DNA of 64,000 bases. Origin: Austropuccinia psidii. Taxonomy: Eukaryota; Basidiomycota; Pucciniomycetes; Pucciniales; Sphaerophragmiaceae. The notes below the pieces were generated by a model. It searched no databases. It saw nothing but the letters and a program-made list of their open reading frames with translations, and was not told where the DNA came from. The stretch spans positions 25,495,866-25,559,865 of the forward strand of contig JALGQZ010000008.1 of NCBI GenBank assembly GCA_023105745.1, in the 5' to 3' direction. Position 1 is the first letter of the stretch, and each line of letters starts with the position of its first letter. Below are positions 10,476 through 19,577 of this stretch, piece after piece. The position numbers were made by a program, and so were the translations under genes.

Positions 10476-11316
10476 AGACTCAACCTTTGAAGATGAATTA
10501 CCCAACATAGTTTACAAGCCAATTAACAACAATGAAGAAACCTTCCAGATTTTAGTAGATGGAAATAAAAAAATAAATGGAAATCCTTTCAAACCTAAAC
10601 CCAAAAAGAAGAAAGTCAGACTTAGTGAACATCATGAGCTCTCAGATGAAGAAATTATAAATGAAATTGAAGAAGACCTCAAAATTATGGAAGAAAGAGA
10701 CAAAAATTTAAAAGAGACATACCATATCAACTTCTTGGACAGACCATTGAACAACCAAGAAGAACCTTATGAATGGAAACTGGAAAACCCTGAATTCATC
10801 CAACAACCTCCCAATGAAGATGATGAAACAGAATCCATCCTAGAAAATGAATACAACTACCTTTATCTGCTATATATTACCTTTGAAGACCTTTATGGGG
10901 ATGAAGCTCAAGAAATTTTATTTGAAGATAAATATTTATGTCAACTTCCAGGAGCAAACTTGAACAAAATCCAATTCTTAGAGATATTAACTGAAGAAGG
11001 AATTAAAGGAAACCTCTCAAATCAATTCTGGGATAAAGAATTTTCAATGGGAACTTTACCAAGAAGAGGTCTCTACTTCAATCAAATTTGGGCCCAGTGG
11101 TACCTTGGATTAAATGGATCAACATATCAAACTGGAAGAATAAAATGGATTGGAGATGGATATATATTCATTGATGAAGACTTATGGTGGTCAGAATTTC
11201 CATCAGAACCAGAGATTGAGGAAAGAAATAACTTTGTGGAAGCCCTCAAAGACCTTATTTTGGCCAGATTGCTCAACAGACACTCACCTTTCCCACTTGG
11301 GGGAGCTCAACTTTGA
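10375..11316 (+). CDS. Accessory ORF2 of element A, +1 frame after protease
   Basis: The frame is open from 10375 and overlaps the end of gag-protease by about 100 nt in the +1 frame. No AUG occurs in its first ~90 codons, so the simplest reading is a +1 frameshift extension of gag-protease within the A-rich overlap. The N-terminal third is charged (KPKPKKKK, acidic EEIINEIEEDL). The C-terminal half holds a tryptophan-rich domain: LPGANLNKIQFLEILTEEG, GNLSNQFWDKEF, GRIKWIGDGYIFIDEDLWW. This domain is shared with ORF4, so the two are paralogues. No membrane segment, zinc motif or known enzyme motif is seen, and I do not recognise the family. Confidence 0.7.
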   Translation, partial: PRRPNIYPYLQKGINLAKNSKTQKKANSFKRQFEDSTFEDELPNIVYKPINNNEETFQILVDGNKKINGNPFKPKPKKKKVRLSEHHELSDEEIINEIEEDLKIMEERDKNLKETYHINFLDRPLNNQEEPYEWKLENPEFIQQPPNEDDETESILENEYNYLYLLYITFEDLYGDEAQEILFEDKYLCQLPGANLNKIQFLEILTEEGIKGNLSNQFWDKEFSMGTLPRRGLYFNQIWAQWYLGLNGSTYQTGRIKWIGDGYIFIDEDLWWSEFPSEPEIEERNNFVEALKDLILARLLNRHSPFPLGGAQL

Positions 11317-11414
11317 GTAAAACCAACAAAATCAAGATTTTTTCTCTAAAATGTATCAGTATCACTCATAAAATGTATCATTAGTTTCTTTTTTTTATTT
11401 TATTTTTTCTCTCA

Positions 11415-12022
11415 AAGGGCAGTGACTTCCTGCCTTAACAAAGAAGAAATTCATCAACAAATTATTCCTTAAAAATTAACAAAACAAAAAAAAATAAAAA
11501 TAAAAATAAAAAAAAACTTACAAAAATATATCAATCACCTCCACCATGGCCAGTTCACCAACTTTTGGATCCTATGGGGAAGAATTAATCAAAGAGGACC
11601 CAATTATCAATGAAGAACTTCATTGGTCACCAGAAGATGAAGATTTCAATAAAGAGAACCTTTGGCACTTTAAGAATACTTCATCAATATCAAGAAACCA
11701 AGAAATTGAAGAAATCCAGGAATTGCTGAAAGTTTTGGAGGTTTCTGACAAAACCAATAATCAAATTACTCAAACATTGATGGACCAGTTAAATTTCAAA
11801 CCATCAAGGCCCATCTTGAAGACACATAACAGCTCTAAAAATCAAAAAAACAAACAAAATAGTCAGATTTAAACTCAATCATCACTAGGCAGTGACCTCC
11901 TGCCTTATCAAAGAGGAATATCAACTCTCATCAACTAAAATCCATAATTTCACTCACCAATAATAATAATAAAAAAAAGAAAAAGAATAGCCATAAGATC
12001 ACTAGGCAGTGACTTCCTGCCT
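11415..12022 (+). promoter_or_regulatory. Three copies of a GGCAG/CTGCC hairpin upstream of accessory AUGs
   Basis: Copies at 11415-11436, 11887-11905 and 12004-12022 read (A)GGCAGTGAC(t/c)TCCTGCCTTA, with stem AGGCAG/CTGCCT, each followed by (a)tcaaagaggaat or a near match. The first lies between ORF2 and ORF3; the other two lie between ORF3 and ORF4. The placement suggests a signal for splicing, internal initiation or shorter transcripts. Confidence 0.6.
11546..11872 (+). CDS. Accessory ORF3 of element A
   Basis: 108 codons. The start ATG sits in a near-ideal context (CCACCATGG), which supports real translation. The protein is small, acidic at its N-terminus (EELIKEDPIINEELHWSPEDED) and basic at its end (SSKNQKNKQN), with a leucine-rich helical centre. 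No domain was recognised. It lies between the two paralogous ORFs 2 and 4 and is preceded by the first GGCAG hairpin. It could correspond to the missing N-terminal part of an ORF2/ORF4-type protein. Confidence 0.6.
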   Translation: MASSPTFGSYGEELIKEDPIINEELHWSPEDEDFNKENLWHFKNTSSISRNQEIEEIQELLKVLEVSDKTNNQITQTLMDQLNFKPSRPILKTHNSSKNQKNKQNSQI

Positions 12023-12172
12023 TATCAAAGAGGAATACCCAAGTTCTTACCCAAAAATTACCATCCAAAAACCCATTAAACTTACCCTCAAGCTAATTTT
12101 GATAAATAAATCTGATAAAATTTTCAAATATTATTACCTTTTGATACTTTCAAACCCACACAACCCTACAAA

Positions 12173-12859
12173 ATGGAGTCATGGCCATTACCTGAAGAAA
12201 ATACCTGGTCAATGGACACAGATGTCAGCTGGCTAGAAGAAAAAGAATTTTGGGCCAATTACATTAATCAACAAGAGATTGATGAAAATCCTGACTGGTT
12301 CTTTCAAATAAAACCAGAACCCTGTCCTGATATTTCCACCATAACACTTCCATATATTGAGTTTGAGGACATCTTTGAACAAGAAAAATCACTATCAGAA
12401 ACTGTCATTTGTCATCCATGGAAAGAATTACCTGGATTCAACCTCACAAAGTATGAATTCTTGGATTTACTGACCTGGGATGGAGTTGAAGGCAACCTTG
12501 GAAACAATTACTGGAATGAATCATTTTACATGGATGAAAACCTCAGGAAATCATTATTTTGGAGGACCTGGGAATGCCAGGACTGGTTTAACCTCCAGGA
12601 TTTTCAAATTAAAAGTGGAACAATAAGCAAGATCTCAACAGGGTATATTATTAATAATTCCAAATGGGATTACCACTGGGAAGAAACACTTATACCAGCA
12701 ATCTTCAGCATTAGAGATGGTGCAATTAAATGGAATACAGAATACTTCAACTCTTTCTGTAAAGAATATTTGTTTAAAAGTCTAAAAAGGGAGAAATGTA
12801 GGGGAGGAAATTTCATCAAGAATGAATTAGTAAATAAAATACTTGGTAAAAGGAGCTAA
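12173..12859 (+). CDS. Accessory ORF4 of element A, paralogue of ORF2
   Basis: 228 codons from ATG 12173 (context acaaaATGG). It is tryptophan-rich and acidic at the start (WSMDTDVSWLEEKEFW). Its central domain aligns with the ORF2 C-terminal half: LPGFNLTKYEFLDLLTWDG against LPGANLNKIQFLEILTEEG, GNLGNNYWNESF against GNLSNQFWDKEF, and SGTISKISTGYII against TGRIKWIGDGYIF. A basic tail follows (SLKREKCRGG). It is the last sense ORF before pol, 6.7 kb away. The function is unknown; no membrane segment or signal peptide was seen, which argues against an envelope. Confidence 0.7.
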   Translation: MESWPLPEENTWSMDTDVSWLEEKEFWANYINQQEIDENPDWFFQIKPEPCPDISTITLPYIEFEDIFEQEKSLSETVICHPWKELPGFNLTKYEFLDLLTWDGVEGNLGNNYWNESFYMDENLRKSLFWRTWECQDWFNLQDFQIKSGTISKISTGYIINNSKWDYHWEETLIPAIFSIRDGAIKWNTEYFNSFCKEYLFKSLKREKCRGGNFIKNELVNKILGKRS

Positions 12860-13020
12860 TCAAAAGAACTCTCAACTGCTAAGTCCCTATTTCTTTGTTT
12901 TTTCTTAATCCATCTTCATTCCATTAATATCATTATTATTTATTTCTTCTATTTATTTTATTTTATTCTTATTTCATTTCATTTCTTATTATTTAATTTT
13001 GTTTTAAGAATCAACCAGAT

Positions 13021-13054
<34 letters not shown>

Positions 13055-14029
13055 ATAAATAAATATATCAAAAAAAAAAAAAAAAGAGAGAAAACATCAG
13101 TCTACACTCAAATCATACTCATCAAATTACAATGATACAAAAGAACTTAAATTAACTTAAAATAGTTAATTTTTCTAAAAAATATTAATTTAACTTCCTC
13201 CACAAATAAAAAATAAAATAATTTATAAATATGTAAAAGCCTTCAAAATAGTACTACAACTTTCTAAAAAATCAGATTTGATCTCATTTACTGTGGTTTT
13301 ACTTATTTATCAAAATTTCACTTGATTTAAATTTGGAACTTATTTATTTTATATCCAAGTTATCTTCCAATATAACTCAATCTATTTCTAATCCAGACTT
13401 AGTCCTTAACTTTTATTTATTTATTTATTTATTTATTTATTTTTTTTCTTTTTTTCTTTTCTTTTATTTTATTAAAAAAAAAAAAAAAAAAAAGAGAGAG
13501 GAGTTCTTTTTGATGAGCTAAAAAGCTTCCCAGAAGAACTCAATTAAATTTCCAGATCCAAACGGACAAGCAGGATTCACCAAAGAAGTTAATTATATCG
13601 TTTGAGAGTAATAATCAAGGTGATATTACTTTACGGAACAAGACAGAACAACTTAATTACAAATTTAAATAACAAAATACAAAGCGCTCTGACCGAATTG
13701 GATCAGTAATTTATCAAAAAATCAGGGAGCCCTCTAATTAGGCATAAGTAGCTTTACTTAGCCTGATTACTGGAAGAGGAGGATATAGCTTCAAAAAGGA
13801 ACTCAACATGCACAACAAGAAGATCCAGAAGCAACAACATCAAGAAAACTAAACTACAAATCCTTGACTTTTGGTTACAGATCTCAAGGCAATCGAAATA
13901 TATTTTAATAAAAGAAATTGGCCGAAGGACAAGAAAGAAAACTTCTGATATCGAACCAGTTTCTAGTAGAGACTCGGCTTAGTCACTATTAAACAACAAT
14001 GTAGAGCAGAGGAAATGTGGACTTACTTA
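12860..14029. other. Non-coding stretch with long A and T tracts
   Basis: A runs at 13022-13051, around 13071-13085 and at 13474-13493, and a (TTTA)n stretch near 13413-13441. From about 13530 the composition becomes more balanced. No sense ORF of interest was found. Confidence 0.6.
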
Positions 14030-14440
14030 TCACTTGAAACGTGAAGTTATTGCACGACCGTCCTGACCACGAGGTCGGAATTCATAAGTATGGGCAGCTG
14101 GATTCTTAGGACCTTGATGGTTGGAAGCCGGCCCACTTGAAAAGAAAACCTCGGGATCGTCGACGAAAAGTTTGGGGAGGTAATCGCCGTTTATGAAGGT
14201 ATAAAAAGCTAACGCCCCAGACGGAGGCTCCTCCTCAGGTGATGGGGATCGGGTAGAGCTGAAGGAGGAATTAGCGAGAGCGGGTGTCGAAGGGGGAGTC
14301 ATTGAGGTGACCCACTCCCACATGGATTGTTTGATGGGCATCGCTGGGGTACCGAAAACCAGTTCCTCGAACTCTTCAATTGTAAAGGGCTCAATTGCCT
14401 TTAAGAAGGTGGAAGAGTATACCGGCTTATCGTGGCTCAT
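14030..14440 (-). CDS. Antisense ORF, likely terminal exon of a captured or antisense gene
   Basis: 136 codons, opposite to all element A genes, from ATG 14438-14440 to a stop at 14030-14032. Composition and codon use are more GC-rich than in the sense ORFs. The peptide has an ordered start (SSTFLKAIEPFTIEEFEELVFG), a serine/proline linker, and GALAFYTFINGDYLPKLFVDDPEVFF. No family was recognised. Upstream on the same strand are splice-like signals (next entry), so this may be one exon of a multi-exon gene. Confidence 0.5.
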   Translation of the reverse strand: MSHDKPVYSSTFLKAIEPFTIEEFEELVFGTPAMPIKQSMWEWVTSMTPPSTPALANSSFSSTRSPSPEEEPPSGALAFYTFINGDYLPKLFVDDPEVFFSSGPASNHQGPKNPAAHTYEFRPRGQDGRAITSRFK

Positions 14441-15540
14441 TGTTTGCAGGTTATAAAAAAAAACGAGATACTAAAGAAAGGGAGAGAGAATTTAAATAGT
14501 TTCCATAAGAGCAACATAATAAATTCAAGTACTTTAAGCTAGAAGTAAAAAAAAAAAAAAAAAAAAACTTACCGCAAGTTCGAGTCAACACAACGGTTCA
14601 ATAATGCTCAATGGAAGGAAATTGGAACGGGGAAATAGTCAATTTGGAGCCCTATTTATACCATTTCGGAAAGGATCTTCATCAGTATGGTATGGGAAGA
14701 ACCTTAAGGAAAGTAGCAATACAAACAACCACTTTACCTCTTCCACCGTACCCCAATAATACTGGGGTTCACTTCGTCAAAAGCCCTCAAAAGCCCCACA
14801 TCAGCTGATACCGGCACAAATGTGTCTTGACCTCGCCAAATCAATAACGGTACCGGTTAAGTAAAGCACAGATCCGACGGCCGAGCTACGCCAAGAATCC
14901 AAATTGTTACCTGCAACTCATCTAGAATAATACCAGTAAGCGGGAATAGAACAAATAGCCAAAACGGTAGTTGACCAATAGCAAATGCAATTTCGGGTCC
15001 GAGGGAGGGTGTTAATGCACAATCCCACCTAATTCATAAAAAGAAAGAAAAAATAATAATAATAATAATATTAAATAAATAAATAAATAATATAATAATA
15101 TAAAATAATAAAAATTGCTAAAGGAATACGACGACAGCGGGTTTAAGAAGCAAACGTAGATATAGCGAGATATAGGAAGTATAAAGGAATAAGAGAAGGG
15201 TGGGTTTAGCTTGCTCGGCTCGGTATTACCTTGGAAGTACATGGCCACTGGATTTGTAAAAAAAAAAAGATTTATTAGTATCACGTCTTCATAAGTTAAA
15301 ATGGGAGCAGCCGAGCAAAGGACAGCTGTATTATCATTAAGAACAAGCCACACTCCAGGAGCGGAATTAATAAGGGAAACGACTTTACGCTGCTTGTCAC
15401 GACCTGGCCTGGCTCGTCTTCCACTTCCTGAAACCTATTGAAGGGAATACTACACCGACCAGCAGTGTTTGAGGTTCTCGCGAGGCTAGGAGACCTCTCC
15501 AGGGACCTGTTCTTGAGGGAAACGATGGTTTGAGAAGTTA
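14441..15540 (-). other. Probable upstream exons and introns of the antisense gene
   Basis: On the minus strand, 15400-15290 reads as coding (..VVSLINSAPGVWLVLNDNTAVLC.., ..APILTYED) and is followed near 15285 by a TACTAAT branch-like site, a T tract and CAG. Next come a short stretch and GTAATA. Near 14575 a GTAAGT donor is followed by a T tract and TTCTAG. A short ATGAGTTGCAG exon-like piece bounded by TAG and GTAACA lies near 14910. These are donor/acceptor patterns read by eye; exon joins are not established. Confidence 0.4.
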
Positions 15541-15933
15541 TTCGGCATTGTAAAAGCTTTGTGAGGTGGCTTCAACCACAAGGAAGTCTTTTTCAAGAAA
15601 AAAAAAATATAATATAATAAAACAAAAAAATAAAAAATAAAAAATAAATTAAAATAAAAATAAATAAATAATAAAATTTTCAAAAGATAGAGAAGTCAGA
15701 ATAAATAAATCGGGGTGCAGGAGTTGCAGCGAGGAAATAGACCTCCTGCAGCCGGTACCGGGCTGTACGACCCAATAGCTAGCTAGGACTAAACAAATGG
15801 GTCCTGGATAAAACAAAATATAATATATATATAATTAATAATAAATTAATGATGGATTAATGTATAAGTATATTGAAAATAAAAAAAGAAAAATAATAAA
15901 AATAAAAAAGTAAAAAATTAATTTAAAATATTC

Positions 15934-15964
<31 letters not shown>

Positions 15965-15990
15965 ATAATAATAAAATACAAAAAAAAAAA
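15541..15990. other. A-rich spacer before hairpin array
   Basis: Long A tracts (15934-15962, 15980-15992) and AT repeats. An inverted pair tGCAGGAG...CTCCTGCa lies near 15718-15763. No gene seen. Confidence 0.5.
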
Positions 15991-17299
15991 AAGCCCTCAG
16001 TATGGCTATAAACTGCTTGTTATTTTATTGTTATTATCACTTTATATTCTTTTTTTACATGATGCTGACATATGTTATTTTGATGTGATGCAGGGCTACA
16101 AACAATAAAATGCCCTGAGCAAGGCATTAAACTGCTCAATTTTTATTATTTATGTTTTTTTTAATTACTAATTATTTAATTCACTGAAATTTTAGTTTTT
16201 TTTTAGTTCAATGAAATGAATGAAGGAAACAAGATAAAAAAGCCCTCAGCAAGGCTTTAAACTGCTTGCTTTGATTTTCTTTTGTTTTTGATAATATTGG
16301 CTAAATTTCCTTTATTGGCCTTTAAATTACTAACAATGTTTTTTTTATTTTTTTATTTTCAGTTATTACATTAAAAAAGGAGCCCTCAGCAAGGCTTCAA
16401 ACTGCTTGTTTCTTTTTTTCATTCTAAATTTATCTTGGATATAAAATGGATCTGACACATTTAATTGTGCTACAGGTCTTCAATATACAAATGAGCCCTA
16501 AGTATGGCTATAAACTGCTGGTTTGAAGTTTTCTATCTTGCTTTTTTTTATGCTGATTTTATATTTTATATGGTATTTTCTAATTAAAACTTATAAAGGA
16601 AAAGCCCTCATCAAGGCTTCAAACTGATGGGCTTAAAAAATATATATAAAAATAAAAATAAAACAAAATAACAAAAAGCCCTAAGCAAGGCTTCAAACTG
16701 CTATTTTATCTTTTATGCTTTCTTATTTTGAATAATAACTATACTAAAATATTTTATTTGGCTTCTACAGGTATTCAACATTAATAAAATATTTCTCTTA
16801 TTTTATAGGCTTAAGTATGCTTTTAAAGTGAAAATGAGTCCTCAATAAGACTATAAACTGTTTTAACTACTTATAAAACTTGGCTTTGAAGATAAATCAC
16901 ATGCCATGAAACCCCAAAGGCAACAATAAGGTGCCTGGACACAAGATATGGTCCTTGGCAAGACCATAAACTGCCCACTCAAATTATCAACAATAATCAA
17001 AGAAAATAAAAACAAGATATGGTCCTTGGCAAGACCATAAACTGCCCCTTCAATTATCAACAATAAATCACTAAAATTATCAACAAGGACCAAAGCAAAG
17101 AAACAAATGGTCCTTGGCAAGACCATAAACTGCCCCTTCAATTATCAACAATAAATCACTAAAATTATCAACAAGGACCAAAGCAAAGAAACAAATGGTC
17201 CTTGGCAAGACCATAAACTCCATATTTAAATATTAACAAAAAAAAAGATTTAACAAGGACTTACAAAGGGGGATAAGTCCTAGGCAAGACTATAAACTA
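15991..17299 (+). repeat. Array of 13 covarying RNA hairpins with conserved AAACUGC tail
   Basis: Copies start at 15991, 16111, 16240, 16381, 16494, 16602, 16676, 16836, 16948, 17019, 17107, 17195 and 17276. Each has a 4-6-bp stem, an 8-nt loop like CUCAGCAA or CUUGGCAA, the other stem strand, then (A/U)AAACUGC. Stem pairs change together: AGCC/GGCU, UGCC/GGCA, AGUC/GACU, AUGGUC/GACCAU. Spacing is irregular (about 70-160 nt) and the sequence between copies is mostly unrelated, except for an ~88-bp tandem duplication at 17045-17220. Compensatory changes indicate selection on RNA structure. There is no coding potential. Confidence 0.85.
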
Positions 17300-18294
17300 C
17301 CTAAGGTTTCATTTCTTATTTTATTTTTTTTCTAATTTTATGTCATTAAAAACAAGAATTAGAAAGATTTACTGACTTTAACCTTTTGAACATATTCTTT
17401 TATTTCTTTTTTGAATTTATTTATTCATTTTCAATAAGAATTAGGGTCATATCCCATTCATGAGCTCAAGAATATTCTATTATACTTTTCCTACTATTAC
17501 AACAAGAGCCATTAAGTTGGCTTAATTTTTCAACTCAATAATAGCAACAATTTAAAAAAAAAAAAAACTCTACATCAATTATTATTTTTTTTAAAAATAA
17601 TCAATTTATTTGGAATATTTCTTCAGTTACAAGAAAGTGATTGGAACTTGTTTGAAAAGAAGAAGTATTTGTGCCATGCAGGCATTAATTGAACTCTGAA
17701 GGAGTTATTTATATTAAAAACTCATAAATTGATGACATAATTTGGGGAATTTACATATTAATAACACCTCAATGTGCTGTTTATTCCAAATGGAATTGAA
17801 AAAGCCCCCCAAAAGCAAACAAGAGTTTTTTAAAATTGTACAAATTTTCAATTTTACTGTTTATATTTTTTTTAAAAAACTCAAATGCATTTATGGGTAA
17901 CAGAAAATCTGAACCATAAAGGGGATGGACTTGAAATAAAGTCTGAGTCACAATGATGATTCCAAAGAGGAAGAGTTGTGGCATCATAAGGGTCATTATA
18001 TGAATAAAGGACTCAAATTATGATCATTCAACTGTGTAATATTAATCATAAATACTCTCAAGAGCACAAATTTTTACTGATTGGCACAAATTACCACCTT
18101 CAACCAAACAGTTCCATGATTTTGATTGTGATTTAGGATCATTTCTTTTGAAATTTGATTTTTACTCAGATATCTCATTTAATGGGTATTTTATACTCAC
18201 AGTAAAAGAATAAAAAATAAAAAAATAATAAAAAAATTATTGAATAATCATCAAAATAAAATTTATGTATATTTACTGTATCATTATTTATCCT

Positions 18295-18333
<39 letters not shown>

Positions 18334-18941
18334 ATAAAAAATAAGGGGTGGGTAAACTTATTTCTTACACTATCCCTTATAGTGGAAGTTTTGGGGGAAC
18401 GAGGATATATCCTCTTCAAAATTTGAAAACCAACTCAAGATTTTTAAATGGAGAGGGTGGCCCTCATCCAAACAAATATTATTAAACAATATCTATCAAT
18501 AAATTAATATTAAAATCAATTTTCAAATCACCTTATTATTACAATTTTTTATTTTTTCATTTCTTTATAACAGGTGTAATTCAGGAATACAAAAGAACAA
18601 AAGGAAATACATTATTTTTAAGAAATAGCAAGAGAATTTGGAAACAACTTATCATAGGGAAATTATTCACAATACTGAAAATGAAGAAGATTATTTATGA
18701 AGAAAAAGAGGAGTTCCTTATGGATTGACCTCTGGACAACACAAGACCTTGGACACTTCTTTGATTCTGGATTGAAACTCATTTGGAATTCAAGAATAAG
18801 TGGTCAGGATTTATGGACTGAAGGTTGACTCACTGGATTAATTATTGACTCAGGACTCACTCAACATGATGAACCAACAAGATGATGTAAACACTAAACT
18901 CAAATTGCCCTTGGGATTTTAAAGAAGCTTGAAGACTCAAG
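17300..18941. other. Non-coding interior of element A
   Basis: AT-rich, with a 34-base A run at 18298-18331. The minus frame at 17781-17996 looks like chance. No hairpin copies were found here. Confidence 0.55.
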
Positions 18942-19435
18942 AGGTCCTCAGCATGACACTAAACTGCTTCCCCTGTAGACTTGGGCAGGGAAACTTATAA
19001 AAAAAATAATAACAGCCAAGAAGCTGGAGGGGATTGTCCTGGTCAGGAGAAGTGCTGAAGGACCATCTTTGTCCTCAGCATGACAATAAACTGCTCCCTT
19101 TGTGTAACAGGAACAAGGGGTTTTACAGGTGTTTATCATTATCAAATTGGCAAAAATGAACAAAGTGAAGTCTCAAGCCATCAATGAAGACAGGAAAATT
19201 CCTTATCAAGAAATGAAACAACCAGAATAATCTTGCATCAATTGGGAATCATGAAGATTGAAGAATAAAACAAGAGTCAAGTGGAATCCAAAATCAAGCC
19301 CAAAGGAGCTCAAGAATAAAGATAAGCCCTTGGATTAGGCCAGGAGGTCCTTGCATGACTTAAACTGCAGGACTTGTATACCTAATATACAGGGGTTACA
19401 CACCTAGTTGTAGGTCCTGTATGACCTTAAACTAC
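18942..19435 (+). repeat. Second cluster of the covarying hairpin, 4 copies
   Basis: Copies at 18942, 19070, 19345 and 19411 have stems AGGUC/GAC(a)CU, UGUC/GACA, GUC/GAC and AGGUC/GACCU. Loops are CUCAGCAU, CUCAGCAU, CUUGCAU and CUGUAU, followed by (a/u)AAACUGC or AAACUAC. They sit within 650 nt upstream of the pol start, so the two clusters bracket a 1.6-kb gap. Confidence 0.8.
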
Positions 19436-19577
19436 ATTTTTTATGGAAGAAAGAAGAAAGAAGAACTGTGAAGACCTCTAGATTTACAGGACACTAGCAA
19501 ATTCTCAGAAATCATTAATAAAAATAAAAATAAAAAAAAATAAAAAATAAAAAAATAATAATAATAACTAATTGAGA

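Noticed and set aside
10375..12859. Accessory ORFs of element A as an envelope gene
   Set aside because: No signal peptide, membrane segment or cysteine pattern is seen, and the position before pol is not that of env.
13333..13521. 62-codon frame near 13.4 kb
   Set aside because: Translation of TTTA repeats and an A tract.
15991..17299. Hairpin array considered as a CRISPR-like array
   Set aside because: The repeats are variable, spacing is irregular, no cas-like gene is present and the context is a eukaryotic retrotransposon.
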